The position numbers and the translations under genes were made by a program. Below the pieces are notes generated by a model. It saw only the letters and a program-made list of their open reading frames with translations. It was not told the origin of the DNA and ran no database searches. This document shows, in pieces, positions 40,497 through 49,202 of a stretch of 64,000 bases of DNA. Positions within the stretch are counted from its first letter, which is position 1, and every line of letters begins with the position of its first letter. The stretch is from Janthinobacterium sp. 61 (GTDB lineage: Bacteria > Pseudomonadota > Gammaproteobacteria > Burkholderiales > Burkholderiaceae_D). The DNA lies in NCBI RefSeq assembly GCF_002846335.1, contig NZ_PJMQ01000001.1, positions 5,518,001-5,582,000 of the forward strand, read 5' to 3'.

Positions 40497-40526
40497 TTGC
40501 TTTGAGGCAAAATTTACACCTATAAT
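40497..40526 (+). promoter_or_regulatory. Predicted promoter of the chemoreceptor gene
   Basis: TTGCTT (40497-40502), 18 bases, then consensus TATAAT (40521-40526). It would give a 260-base untranslated leader before ATG 40791. The rest of the gap 40272-40496 shows no gene. Confidence 0.5.
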
Positions 40527-40664
40527 TGATTATAGACAAATATTTCTCGTGTGAATGTTTGATGTTGATCTCACATCAACGCTGTCAGAAATTCACTGTG
40601 TGGAGCAAATTTGCATTCGCAGTCACTGGCGTTTTCAGGGCTGTTGTAGACCAGGAAGTACCCC

Positions 40665-40732
40665 AGGCTGCGTGCGGCCGGAGACCGCCAGCATACCAAT
40701 GGGTAAGGGCGGATACCGGTGTTGCGCAGCCT
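40665..40732 (+). promoter_or_regulatory. Structured 5' leader of the chemoreceptor mRNA
   Basis: Nested pairings AGGCTGCG/CGCAGCCT (40665-40672 with 40725-40732), CCGCC/GGCGG (40685-40689 with 40708-40712) and TACC/GGTA (40694-40697 with 40702-40705) form one long imperfect stem. It does not match the cyclic-di-GMP or other riboswitch consensus motifs I know. Confidence 0.35.
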
Positions 40733-40790
40733 TCGTCTTGTCGTGCCGGGCAAAAATCCTTATCAATAGTTTCATTTACGAAGAGCCGAA

Positions 40791-42545
40791 ATGAATTTAG
40801 CAAAAATGAAGGTTGGTACCCGTCTGGGCCTGGGTTTTGCCCTGGTACTGGTTCTGCTGGTGGCCGTGACCGTTCTCGGCATCGCGCGCATGGCGCAAAT
40901 CCAGGAACGTCTCGACCACGTGATTAATGTCAATAATGTCGTCACCCGCCTGGTGATCGATATGCGTGGCAACGTCAGCGACCGCGTCACCTCGCTGCGC
41001 ATTCTCACCCTGATGACTGATGCGAGCGATATGGAGCCGGAAATGGCGCGTATCAAGACGCAGACCAGTACCTATCAGGAAACGCAGAAGAAGCTCGAAG
41101 AGAAATTCGCCGTCGAGTCCACTCCTGAAGAAAAAGCCCTGCTGACCTCGATCAAGGAATACGAGGCGGCCGCCATGCCGGCCATCGCCAAGGCATCCGC
41201 ACTGTGGATGGCCAACGATGCGGAAGGCGCCACGCGCGTGATGATCAAGGAAATCCGCCCGGTACAGAAAAAATGGATGGAAGCGCTGGAGCAACTGGCC
41301 GTGCTGGAAGACAAGCTCAATGAGCAGATGCAATCGGACGCCCGCAAGGCCTTCGACAGCGCGCGCCTGTTCATGATCGTTCTCGGCGTGCTGGCCGTGG
41401 CGATGGGCGTGGCGGCGGCACTGGTGATCACCCGCGGCCTGCTGAAACAGCTGGGCGGCGAGCCTGACTACACGGCATCGATCGCCGGCAGCATCGCCAA
41501 TGGCGACCTGTCGATCGGCATCCACACCCAGCCTTCCGATACGTCCAGCCTGCTGGCGGAAATGAAGGAAATGCGCAACAGCCTGGTGGGCATCGTCGGC
41601 CAGGTGCGCGTGGGTACGGAAACCATCGGCACGGCGTCGCGCGAAATTGCCGACGGCAATATCGACTTGTCCTCGCGTACGGAAATGCAAGCGAGCGCAC
41701 TGGAAAAAACGGCGTCGGCCATGGAAGAGCTGACCTCGACCGTGAAACAGAATGCGGACAATGCGCGCGAAGCCAACAAGCTGGCCGCCACCGCATCGGA
41801 TGTCGCCATCAAGGGCGGCTCCGTGGTGTCGCAAGTGGTTGACACCATGAGCTCGATCAATGAATCCGCGAAGAAAATTGTCGACATTATCGGCGTGATC
41901 GATGGCATCGCCTTCCAGACCAACATCCTGGCGCTGAACGCGGCCGTGGAAGCGGCACGTGCCGGCGAGCAAGGCCGCGGCTTTGCCGTGGTGGCCTCGG
42001 AAGTGCGCAACCTGGCCCAGCGTTCCGCCGGCGCCGCGAAAGAAATCAAGATCCTCATCGACGATTCGGCCGAGAAGACGGAACGCGGTACGCGCCTGGT
42101 CGGCCAGGCTGGCGTGACGATGGGTGAAGTGGTCGACAGCGTGCGCCGCGTCACCGACATCATGAGCGAGATCGCCAGTGCCAGCCAGGAACAAAGCGCC
42201 GGCATCGAACAGGTCAACCTGTCGATCATCGAGATGGATGGCATGACGCAGCAAAATGCGGCGCTGGTGGAACAGGCGGCCGCTGCGGCGCAAAGCTTGC
42301 AAGACCAGGCGGCCGAATTGGCCCACGTGGTCAGCATCTTCAAACTGGTCGAAGGCGAAGAGAAACCGGCAGCGTATGCACCGGCTCCCGTGGCTGCCGC
42401 ACCATTGGCCGTGCGCAAGCCGGCGCCGGCATTGCGCCCGGTCAAGTCACTGACCCGCAAGACGGAAGCGGCCGCTCCGGCGGCTGCTCCTGCACCACGC
42501 AAGGCGGCAGGTGCCGGCAGCAATGACGAGTGGGAAGAGTTTTAA
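40791..42545 (+). CDS. Methyl-accepting chemotaxis protein
   Basis: The 584-residue receptor has a first membrane segment at about residues 11-31, a periplasmic four-helix-bundle sensor, a second segment at about 190-212, a HAMP linker and the signalling domain. The signalling tip contains [48 protein letters not shown], the highly conserved hairpin contacting CheA and CheW. Methylation-helix motifs flank it ([22 protein letters not shown]). The C-terminus ends EWEEF after a flexible Ala/Pro-rich linker, resembling the NWETF-type pentapeptide that tethers CheR and CheB. The ligand is unknown. Confidence 0.95.
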   Translation: MNLAKMKVGTRLGLGFALVLVLLVAVTVLGIARMAQIQERLDHVINVNNVVTRLVIDMRGNVSDRVTSLRILTLMTDASDMEPEMARIKTQTSTYQETQKKLEEKFAVESTPEEKALLTSIKEYEAAAMPAIAKASALWMANDAEGATRVMIKEIRPVQKKWMEALEQLAVLEDKLNEQMQSDARKAFDSARLFMIVLGVLAVAMGVAAALVITRGLLKQLGGEPDYTASIAGSIANGDLSIGIHTQPSDTSSLLAEMKEMRNSLVGIVGQVRVGTETIGTASREIADGNIDLSSRTEMQASALEKTASAMEELTSTVKQNADNAREANKLAATASDVAIKGGSVVSQVVDTMSSINESAKKIVDIIGVIDGIAFQTNILALNAAVEAARAGEQGRGFAVVASEVRNLAQRSAGAAKEIKILIDDSAEKTERGTRLVGQAGVTMGEVVDSVRRVTDIMSEIASASQEQSAGIEQVNLSIIEMDGMTQQNAALVEQAAAAAQSLQDQAAELAHVVSIFKLVEGEEKPAAYAPAPVAAAPLAVRKPAPALRPVKSLTRKTEAAAPAAAPAPRKAAGAGSNDEWEEF

Positions 42546-42664
42546 GCGCCAGGCAGTTTGACGGAGGCATGGTGCTGGCACCGGGGGCAGACATCCCGGT
42601 GGCACCAACCTTCTTGGCAGGCAAGAAGTTGTAATTACCGTATCTGATAATCTTGGGGAAGCAC

Positions 42665-43012
42665 ATGTTTGAGAATAAACGTTTGATGAGTGTTGCAGCA
42701 GTCTTGCTGGTTTCCGTTTCTTCCGCCGCCTTCGCGGCCGAGGTGCCGGCGTCGTTCGATGCCAAGAACTGCAAGGCCGACTATCCAAAAGCCTCGCTGA
42801 TGAACGAAGAGCAGGGCACCGTGTCGATGTCCTTCCTGGTCAATGCCGATGGCAGCGTTGCCGATTCGAAAGTCGAGAAGAGCAGCGGCTTCAAGAACCT
42901 GGACAAGGCCGCCATCAAGGCCCTGTCCGCATGCAAGTTCAAGCCAGGCACCAAGGATGGCGCTGCGGCGCAAACCTGGACCAAGGTCGATTACGCCTGG
43001 AAGCTGGACTGA
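42665..43012 (+). CDS. Secreted TonB C-terminal domain protein
   Basis: The 115-residue product has a signal peptide (KRLMSVAAVLLVSVSSAAFA) followed by a TonB-C-terminal-like fold: QGTVSMSFLVNADGSVADSKVEKSSG and ALSACKFKPG match the GxVxxxxxVxxDG pattern of energy-transducer TonB domains. There is no membrane anchor or proline-rich linker, so it is a free periplasmic protein and cannot itself transduce energy in the usual way. Such short proteins are frequent in Oxalobacteraceae; the role is unknown. ATG 42665 follows GGGGAAG. Confidence 0.75.
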   Translation: MFENKRLMSVAAVLLVSVSSAAFAAEVPASFDAKNCKADYPKASLMNEEQGTVSMSFLVNADGSVADSKVEKSSGFKNLDKAAIKALSACKFKPGTKDGAAAQTWTKVDYAWKLD

Positions 43013-43058
43013 TCCATATATCGCCGGGAGCGGGTCTCCCGGCGTGGCCGACTCCGCC

Positions 43059-43094
43059 ACGGGCGGCGCCTGCAAGGGTGCCGCCCGTTCTGTT
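43059..43094 (+). terminator. Terminator after the TonB-domain gene
   Basis: ACGGGCGGC (43059-43067) and GCCGCCCGT (43080-43088) pair perfectly and are followed by TCTGTT. A second perfect stem, GCCGGGAG/CTCCCGGC, lies just upstream (about 43023-43043). Confidence 0.65.
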
Positions 43095-43180
43095 ATGTGC
43101 GCCAGCCAACGGCGGCGCCGCTCCTGATTCTGTTACCCTCGAAACATACCTTCGGGATATCCCATCACAAGAGGCTTACC

Positions 43181-43753
43181 ATGCAGCGCATCCTGACACT
43201 TTCCTCCCTGGCCGCCACCGGCTTGCTGCTTTCCGCCTGCGCATCGCTGGGCACGCCTGCAGGCTTGCAGGCGGGGCAGACCGTGGCCGTCGTCAATAGT
43301 CTGAGCTGGGACAATCCCCTGACGGGCAAGCGCGATGGCGTGCGCACCAGCTGGCCTATCAAGGATGGCAAGATTGCCCCTGAGTATTTTCCTCTGGCGC
43401 AATTGAAGCAATGCGATGCGGACGGCAAGCCTTGCGCCTGGGGCGTGATGCGGGCGCAGCGCGGCGCGCCCACGCTCGCTTACACGGATGGCGGCGTGGA
43501 CCTGGCGCTGAACGTGTCCATCGACGTGGCGCGGCGCCAGGATGCGCGCCAGGGCGAGACGCAGACGGCGATGGCGATTCCCCAGGATGTGGCCGCACTG
43601 GCTGGCCGCCAACAGCTGCAGCCCAGCTGGAAATTGAAGTATGGAAAGGTCGAGCAGATCGAACTTGATTACGGCGTGCGCTACCAGGTGTGCGTGCAGC
43701 GCTACGACGCCGCGGGCAAGGCCATCGATACCTGCGCGATTCCGTTTATTTGA
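43181..43753 (+). CDS. Lipoprotein of unknown function
   Basis: The 190-residue product starts with a lipoprotein signal (hydrophobic segment then LLLSAC, lipidated Cys around residue 20). The mature part contains TVAVVNSLSWDNPLTGKRDG and ends with YQVCVQRYDAAGKAIDTCAI. I do not recognise a family. GAGG precedes ATG 43181. The frame is open upstream to 43097, but that part is intergenic. It probably sits in the inner leaflet of the outer membrane. Confidence 0.75.
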   Translation: MQRILTLSSLAATGLLLSACASLGTPAGLQAGQTVAVVNSLSWDNPLTGKRDGVRTSWPIKDGKIAPEYFPLAQLKQCDADGKPCAWGVMRAQRGAPTLAYTDGGVDLALNVSIDVARRQDARQGETQTAMAIPQDVAALAGRQQLQPSWKLKYGKVEQIELDYGVRYQVCVQRYDAAGKAIDTCAIPFI

Positions 43754-43912
43754 GGAAACATGCCGCCTGGGCCGCCTGGGCCGCTTGTGGCAGCTTTGCC
43801 ACATTTCATGTTGCAGCGTGCGTCGGGGTGTAACAATCGGTAAAAGCACAGCAAAGCACGGCGTAATTTCTTATAGTACTTAATTAAGGTAGTAGACATT
43901 AGGAGAATTGCG

Positions 43913-44257
43913 ATGAAAACCCTGTTGGCAGTAATTTCGCTGGCCGCCCTGGGTGGCTGCGTCGTGGCGCCCCCCGGACCCGCGTATTACGGTTCGCGCG
44001 CGCCGCAGGGAACCTACAATCCCTACGATTGGCATACGGTCTCGTCCACCCCGGTGCAGTCATCGCGCGTGGAATACACGAATGAGCCCGTCTACGTGCA
44101 GCAGCCCGTGTATGTGCCGGCGCCCGTATACGCGCCGCAACCGTATTATTACAATCCCCCCGTATCGATCGGGCTGGACTTCATGTTTGGTTTTGGACGT
44201 TACGGCGGACACCGTGGCGGCTGGGGCGGGCACGGGCGCTACCACGGCCGCCGCTAG
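43913..44257 (+). CDS. Small Tyr/Pro/Gly-rich lipoprotein
   Basis: The 114-residue product has a lipoprotein signal, with lipobox LGGC placing Cys near residue 16, then a Pro/Tyr/Val-rich repeat region (PVYVQQPVYVPAPVYAPQP) and a His/Gly/Arg-rich end (GGHRGGWGGHGRYHGRR). The strong AGGAGAATTGCG precedes ATG 43913. Composition suggests a flexible surface or periplasmic protein; function unknown. A large perfect hairpin follows. Confidence 0.8.
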   Translation: MKTLLAVISLAALGGCVVAPPGPAYYGSRAPQGTYNPYDWHTVSSTPVQSSRVEYTNEPVYVQQPVYVPAPVYAPQPYYYNPPVSIGLDFMFGFGRYGGHRGGWGGHGRYHGRR

Positions 44258-44283
44258 ACTTTTCCTGTAGCACCTGACGTCAG

Positions 44284-44326
44284 AATGCGCGCCGTGCTTC
44301 GTTCCAAGCGAAGCACGGCGCGCATT
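44284..44326 (+). terminator. Long perfect hairpin after the small lipoprotein gene
   Basis: AATGCGCGCCGTGCTTCG (44284-44301) pairs perfectly with 44309-44326 over 18 bp, loop TTCCAAG. There is no T run on either side. It lies between a plus-strand gene and a convergent minus-strand small gene, so it may end both transcripts. Confidence 0.55.
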
Positions 44327-44356
44327 GTCATTGGCGGGCGTCGCCGCGAAGCTGAA

Positions 44357-44473
44357 TTAGTGGAAATACACCGAACTCTGGTGCAGCACATCCGCCGAGC
44401 ACAGGATATATACCGCCGCCGCTGCCAGACCTATTTGCAAGGCGCCAAAGCTGATCGGGATGAGGCGGGACAT
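44357..44473 (-). CDS. 38-residue hydrophobic small protein
   Basis: On the minus strand, ATG 44473 to TAA 44357 encodes 38 residues: MSRLIPISFGALQIGLAAAA, then a Val/Tyr/Ile/Leu run and a polar end SSVYFH. One membrane segment spans about residues 8-25. AGGAG sits six bases before the ATG, an excellent ribosome binding site, and the hairpin at 44284-44326 follows. The good initiation signal plus a membrane-helix composition support a real small membrane protein, one that ordinary gene calling would miss. Function unknown. Confidence 0.55.
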   Translation of the reverse strand: MSRLIPISFGALQIGLAAAAVYILCSADVLHQSSVYFH

Positions 44474-44612
44474 GTCGTACTCCTGAGTGGTGGGAAATGT
44501 GTGGTCAGGTTTTCATCATAGTTTGAGTTGATGCTCTGGTGCATCGGATGAATGTCCGTCGCGATGTAGGACAACGCCTCGTGGCTGGCGCCCAGCCTCG
44601 CTCTCCGGCCGA

Positions 44613-45062
44613 TTAGCGGTTTTTCCAGCGCACTACCGGCTCTTCCGGCGCCGTGTCCGGCACGTTCGAGATCGCCAGCCAGTGCGTCAGGCGTTCCGGA
44701 TGCTTGAGATTGATGCCCATGCCATCGATGATGCCGACCTGTTCCAGCATGCGCGCATCGATTTTCGCCTTTGACACTGTGGGTGCGCCCATGACCATGC
44801 GGTCATACGCCTTGCGCGCCTTGTGTTCCCACTTGTGCAGATTGCTTTCGTCGAAACGGTTCGCTTCGAAATACACGGTCAGGGTGCCATCGAGGTTGCC
44901 GAAGCCGACGATGCCCGCGCCCTTGCGGATGGTGGTGGTGTTGTCGATGTCAAATTCCGCCGTGGGCACGAAAATGCCGGCGCGGCCATCGATGTCGGGG
45001 CGACCCACTGGCGTATCCTTGCCGTAGGAACTGGTTTCGGTAATAGTTTTTTCTGCAGACAT
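44613..45062 (-). CDS. Hypothetical protein
   Basis: From ATG 45062 the frame encodes 149 residues; it stays open upstream to 45185 but loses protein character. The sequence is hydrophilic, with no signal peptide or membrane segment. Recognisable blocks are TAEFDIDNTTTIRKGAGIVGFGNLDGTL and MLEQVGIIDGMGINLKHPE. I do not recognise the family. No good ribosome binding site is visible, so the start is uncertain. Codon use matches the neighbourhood. Confidence 0.6.
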   Translation of the reverse strand: MSAEKTITETSSYGKDTPVGRPDIDGRAGIFVPTAEFDIDNTTTIRKGAGIVGFGNLDGTLTVYFEANRFDESNLHKWEHKARKAYDRMVMGAPTVSKAKIDARMLEQVGIIDGMGINLKHPERLTHWLAISNVPDTAPEEPVVRWKNR

Positions 45063-45264
45063 GGGGCGTGTGTGGTGGCCAAGCCGAGAGCGCAAACGGG
45101 CCCGGCAGCGCCAGTCATCCTGTTCAAAAAATGCGTGCTGATGATCAGGGCGGGGTAGTGGCCCTGGCGGAGCGATGCTAGGCATTGCTTGATACCCTAC
45201 TATTGTAGCGTCAATTTAATTCTTCTTGGCAACATTTTATGAGCTGATGCACCCGCTCGCGCAT

Positions 45265-45298
45265 GAAAAAAGCCGCCCGGCCAGATGGCGGGGCGGCT
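45265..45298 (-). terminator. Terminator after the PEP-CTERM gene
   Basis: On the minus strand AGCCGCCC (complement of 45291-45298) and GGGCGGCT (complement of 45271-45278) pair and are followed by six T. Confidence 0.8.
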
Positions 45299-45321
45299 AT
45301 TGCGTGAAGACTGGCCCGGCG

Positions 45322-45981
45322 TCAGGCGGCAGTCTTGCGGCGTGCCACGAAACCCAGCAAGCCCAAGCCCAGCAGCATCATGGCGTAGGTTTCCGGTTCC
45401 GGCACGGCAGCCATCACCGAGACGTTGTCCAGGTAGGAGCCATATGTGGGCGCGCTGACGGGGCCGATCGATTCGAAGCGCAGAACTGTCGAGCTACCTA
45501 CCGCCGTCAGGTTCTGGCTGTAGCTTTGCCAGACACCACCCGTGTTGCCGACCAGGGCCGTGGGTGTCAGTAGGGTGGAACCCCAGTACACGTTCATCTG
45601 GCTGCTCGCGCCGCCCGGCGTGTCGGGACGGCCCGAATAGGCAAACGACAGCGCATACGTGCCGCCAGCCGTCGTGGCGATCGATTGCGACAGCGAGGAC
45701 AGGCTTTCGGTATTGAGTTCCAGGTATTGCATGCCATCGGCGGCGACGGGGTTGAAACCGCTCTGGCCGCCTTGTGTGGCGCCTCTCTGGATTTCAAAGG
45801 CCGTATCGCCGCTGACGGACGAAGTCCAGCCCGTGACAGCGCTCAACTGCGCATAGGGCGAGGCAATGACATTGCTTTCGAAACTGCCGTTGACCACCAG
45901 TTCGGTCGCGGCGTTGGCGGCGCCAGCGGTGGCCAGGGCGGCCAATGCGGCAATCTTCAGGACGGTAGTTGGCATTTTCAT
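45322..45981 (-). CDS. PEP-CTERM sorting domain protein
   Basis: The 219-residue product has a signal peptide (VLKIAALAALATAGAANA) and a C-terminal PEP-CTERM tail VPEPETYAMMLLGLGLLGF followed by ARRK. The family is exported and recognised by exosortase (EpsH/XrtA) in bacteria that make extracellular polysaccharide. The mature part is Ser/Thr/Gly-rich with VVNGSFESN near its start, like DUF642/PEP-CTERM beta-sandwich proteins. ATG 45981 is preceded by GAGAAG. No exosortase gene is present in this window. Confidence 0.9.
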   Translation of the reverse strand: MKMPTTVLKIAALAALATAGAANAATELVVNGSFESNVIASPYAQLSAVTGWTSSVSGDTAFEIQRGATQGGQSGFNPVAADGMQYLELNTESLSSLSQSIATTAGGTYALSFAYSGRPDTPGGASSQMNVYWGSTLLTPTALVGNTGGVWQSYSQNLTAVGSSTVLRFESIGPVSAPTYGSYLDNVSVMAAVPEPETYAMMLLGLGLLGFVARRKTAA

Positions 45982-46211
45982 GGTCTTCTCGCTTGATTGA
46001 TTATAAGATAATTTAATTTCCTAAATGACATTTAAATAATATCACCAAAACTCACACAAAGAGCAAGTGATCGCTAAAAATATGTGCAATTGTGAAATCA
46101 TTTGTGTCTATAATGCAATTAATTTCCATTGCGAAATAAATAATGCTTGTGGGAAGGCGAGCGCCGCCTCGGACCCTCTTGCATGATGGAATTTTTGTAA
46201 CATCGGGGCGT

Positions 46212-46249
46212 AAAAAAACCTGCATCGAAACAACAAGATGCAGGTTTTT
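46212..46249 (-). terminator. Bidirectional terminator after the siderophore-type receptor
   Basis: AACCTGCATC (46217-46226) and GATGCAGGTT (46237-46246) pair perfectly, with A runs before and T runs after, so it can work on both strands. It serves the minus-strand receptor ending at 46310. The remaining AT-rich gap 45982-46211 holds no gene and must contain the PEP-CTERM promoter; a TATAAT on the minus strand lies at 45998-46003. Confidence 0.8.
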
Positions 46250-46309
46250 CTGAGGATGGCTGCGGGTGCGGCGGCATATCAATTCGATAGGCACTGCCGC
46301 ATGCAGGGG

Positions 46310-48415
46310 TCAGAACGCCAGGCGGCCCTGCAGGTAGACCATGCGCGGCGCGCCCACCAGCTTGCCCAGGTTGCCATCCGAAGTGCGCGTAAAGTAACGC
46401 TTGTCGCTCAGGTTATTGACGCCGGCGACCAGTTCCAGGCCTTTCTGGCCCGGTACCGTCCATTTCACTTGCGTATTCCAGGTGCGAAAGCCCGGGATCA
46501 CGCCCAGGTTGCCGGCCGCGTTTTCCGCCACGCTGTTGGCGTCGTCGGCGAACTGGCGGCTCTGGTGGCTGCTTGACAGGTCGAAGCCCCAGGCGCCCAG
46601 CTGGTAGTGGGCGCCGACGGTGTGCGTGTTGCGCGAATAGAAGGGCACGTCATTGCCCGCGTTCACGCCATCCTGCAAGGTCGCCTTGGTATAAGTGTAG
46701 GTGGCGTAAGCATTCAAGCCGGCCAGCGGGCCGGACTGGTCGAAGTGGTAATCGATGGCCGTTTCCAGGCCCCGGTGAAGCGTGGCGCCCACGTTGTAGA
46801 AGACGACGTTTTCGCCGCTGCCCACGGACTGGATCTGGTTGTCGAACTTGATGTTGAACAAGGTCGTTTCAGCCGACAGCTGGCCGCTCTTCCAGCGCGC
46901 GCCAAGCTCGGCTGTTTTCGCCAGTTCCGGCTGCAGCGGGTTCTTGCTCGACTGGGCATTGAGCTGCGTGTTTTGCACGGCGCCAAACGAGCTGTTGTAG
47001 TTGCTGAACAGGGTCACGTTGTTGTTGAACAGATAGGCCACGTTCAGCGAGGGCAGGGCCTTGTTGTTGAGCAACTCGATCTTCTGGTCGGTCGGCAAGT
47101 GATTGAAGCGTACCGTCTTGATGTGTTCATAGCGCACGCCCGGCGTGATCCGCCAGGCACCGATGGCGATCTTGTCGTCGATATACACGGCCTGGGCATC
47201 GGTGGCGTTGTCGGCAAAGCGCGTCGGCGCCTGTCGCACGCCGCTGGCGATGACGACATTGTAGATGGTCTCGTCGGCCCGCTCGGCCAGGTAGCGGTAG
47301 CCGACGGTGACGTCCTGCGAAACCTTGCCCGTGACTAAGCGCTGCGTGTAGCGCGGTTCGATGGCCGTCGTTTCATAGTTGCGCGGCTGGTGCCCCAGGT
47401 TTTTCCCGCTGATCAGGGTGCTTTCGCGTGAGCTCTTGTTGTAATAGGCGCGCATTTCGAATTCCTGCGTGCCGGAGATGGCATTCAGGTAGCCGATGTC
47501 GACAGCCTTGCGCTCGCCGTTCCAGTAGTCGGTGGGGCGCGTGTTCTGGAACGGGTCCTGCTTGTACTGCGCGGCGGTCAGGCCGCCCGGCGTGCGCGAC
47601 GTCACGTCGTAGTAGGACAGCTTGCCGTACACCTCGGCCGTGGGGCTCAGGTCGTAGCGGAATTTCAGGGCGAAATCGTTGACTTTTTCATCGCTGCCGA
47701 CGCGCCAGTCGCTGCCGCGGATGCCCGAGTACAGCACCGCCAGGCCCAGGCCGCTGTCGAGCTGGGTGCCTGCAAAGACGCTGGCTTGCGTGTTGTGGCC
47801 CACTTCGCTGTACGCGTTATGGCGTACGGTGGCGTCGCCCGTGATGCCTGGCGTGGTGGGCACGCGGCGTGTCTTGAAGTTGATGATGCCGCCCACGTTT
47901 TGCGGGCCGAAGCGCACCGCGCCGCCGCCGCGCACCACGTCGACCGTTTCAACATTGGCCAGGCTGACGGGTGCGAACGACAGTTGCGGCTGGCCATACG
48001 GCGCCACCGACATCGGTATGCCATCGAGTAACACCGTGCTGCGTGGCGAATAGCGGCCGGCCAGGCCGCGCACACCGATATTGAGGGAAATGGCGCTGCC
48101 GGCGCTGCCCGAGTTGTCGCTGATCTGTACGCCGGGAATGCGGCGCATCACATCGCTGAGGCTAGCCGCGCCCGAGTTGTCGATGTCATCCTTTTGCACC
48201 ACCGTGCGCGCGCCCGCGAAATTTTTCGTGCTGGCGGCCATGCTGGTGCCCAGCAGGTTGCCGCTGACCTGGATGGATTCCAGGATGGGCCCGGCGCTAT
48301 CGGCTGTATTGGCGTCCTGTGCCTGCGCGGCAAGGGACGCGCCCAGGCAGGCGAAGGCGACGGCCAGCGCGCACGGGCGCAGCGACAAGGGCAGTGTGGA
48401 AAGTGTGGCAGCCAT
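46310..48415 (-). CDS. TonB-dependent siderophore-type receptor
   Basis: The 701-residue outer-membrane receptor has a signal peptide ending near AAQAQ, a TonB-box-like stretch (ILESIQVSGN), a plug domain with DVMRRIPGVQISDNSGS and GRYSPRSTVLLDGIPMSVAPYGQPQ and VETVDVVRGGGAVRFGPQNVGG, and a 22-strand barrel ending GRLAF. The plug resembles FecA-type ferric-citrate/siderophore receptors. ATG 48415 has GGAG 8 bases upstream. A strong Fur box lies about 85-110 bases upstream, so iron repression is likely. No fecI/fecR genes are adjacent. Confidence 0.92.
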   Translation of the reverse strand: MAATLSTLPLSLRPCALAVAFACLGASLAAQAQDANTADSAGPILESIQVSGNLLGTSMAASTKNFAGARTVVQKDDIDNSGAASLSDVMRRIPGVQISDNSGSAGSAISLNIGVRGLAGRYSPRSTVLLDGIPMSVAPYGQPQLSFAPVSLANVETVDVVRGGGAVRFGPQNVGGIINFKTRRVPTTPGITGDATVRHNAYSEVGHNTQASVFAGTQLDSGLGLAVLYSGIRGSDWRVGSDEKVNDFALKFRYDLSPTAEVYGKLSYYDVTSRTPGGLTAAQYKQDPFQNTRPTDYWNGERKAVDIGYLNAISGTQEFEMRAYYNKSSRESTLISGKNLGHQPRNYETTAIEPRYTQRLVTGKVSQDVTVGYRYLAERADETIYNVVIASGVRQAPTRFADNATDAQAVYIDDKIAIGAWRITPGVRYEHIKTVRFNHLPTDQKIELLNNKALPSLNVAYLFNNNVTLFSNYNSSFGAVQNTQLNAQSSKNPLQPELAKTAELGARWKSGQLSAETTLFNIKFDNQIQSVGSGENVVFYNVGATLHRGLETAIDYHFDQSGPLAGLNAYATYTYTKATLQDGVNAGNDVPFYSRNTHTVGAHYQLGAWGFDLSSSHQSRQFADDANSVAENAAGNLGVIPGFRTWNTQVKWTVPGQKGLELVAGVNNLSDKRYFTRTSDGNLGKLVGAPRMVYLQGRLAF

Positions 48416-48499
48416 GCATGAATCTCCGTAATGACAATGTTTGCGCGGGCAATCGGGCGGCGCGACAACATCGTGGCGTGGACATCCGGCGCAAGGGGA

Positions 48500-48526
48500 T
48501 AAGAATGATAATGATTCTCATTTTAT
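48500..48526 (-). promoter_or_regulatory. Fur box upstream of the siderophore-type receptor
   Basis: On the minus strand AAATGAGAATCATTATC matches the Fur consensus GATAATGATAATCATTATC at about 16 of 19 positions. It lies in the right place to repress the receptor promoter when iron is plentiful. Confidence 0.75.
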
Positions 48527-48702
48527 CCGTCAATTGCGCGTACTGCGTAGGGTGGGCTTTCTTCTCACGAAGGATGGGAAGTGTTGCTGGCGCGGTACAG
48601 CGGTCGCCAGGATTGCCGCTTGGCTACAGTGCTAGGGTGCGGCGGCATTGTGCGTGCTTCTTGTATACTGCCGCTTTTGCAGCCGTAAGACGTGAACGTA
48701 CT

Positions 48703-49149
48703 ATGAGCCAGACAACTGAAACGACACCAGGCCATTCCCCCGTGGAGCGCCGCCAGGGCGACCAGCAAGCAAGTGCTGGGCGCAAACTCAATCTGCTGGT
48801 GGTCGACGACAACCAGGAAGTGGGCGAATCGCTGGCCATGCTGCTCGAAGCGCTGGGTCATAGCGCGGTGGTGGTGCGCAACTGGCAGATGGCCGTCGAG
48901 CAAGTCAAGCTGTGCGTGCCCGACGCCGTCTACCTCGACATCGAAATGCCCGGCATCAGCGGCATCGAAATCGGCCGCCGCCTGCACCACCATCCCGAGA
49001 CAGCCAACGCCGTGCTGATCGCCGTCACCGGCCACAGCCTGCCCATGTATATGGACGACGCGCTGGCCGTGGGCTTCCGCCACTTCCTCGTGAAACCCGT
49101 GCGCCTGGAAGACTTGGCGACGACGGTGCAGTCGGTGCTGGCTGGCTAA
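48703..49149 (+). CDS. Stand-alone response regulator (receiver domain)
   Basis: The 148-residue product has an unstructured first 27 residues and one receiver domain: acidic pair in LLVVDDNQE, phosphoacceptor Asp79 in YLDIEMPG, Thr109 in AVTGH and Lys131 in LVKPV. There is no output domain, so it acts as a phosphorelay intermediate or by protein contact. ATG 48703 gives the best start. No histidine kinase is adjacent. Confidence 0.88.
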   Translation: MSQTTETTPGHSPVERRQGDQQASAGRKLNLLVVDDNQEVGESLAMLLEALGHSAVVVRNWQMAVEQVKLCVPDAVYLDIEMPGISGIEIGRRLHHHPETANAVLIAVTGHSLPMYMDDALAVGFRHFLVKPVRLEDLATTVQSVLAG

Positions 49150-49202
49150 AATCTGTGCTAAAGTTTGCGGCCCATCCCCGGGCGTCCGGACACAGGCCCG
49201 CA

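Noticed and set aside
40555..40794. A 79-codon frame overlapping the chemoreceptor start
   Set aside because: No ribosome binding site, Cys-rich random-looking composition, and it covers the structured leader.
46310..48415. fecIR-type surface signalling for the siderophore receptor
   Set aside because: No sigma factor or anti-sigma gene is adjacent, and the Fur box alone explains regulation.
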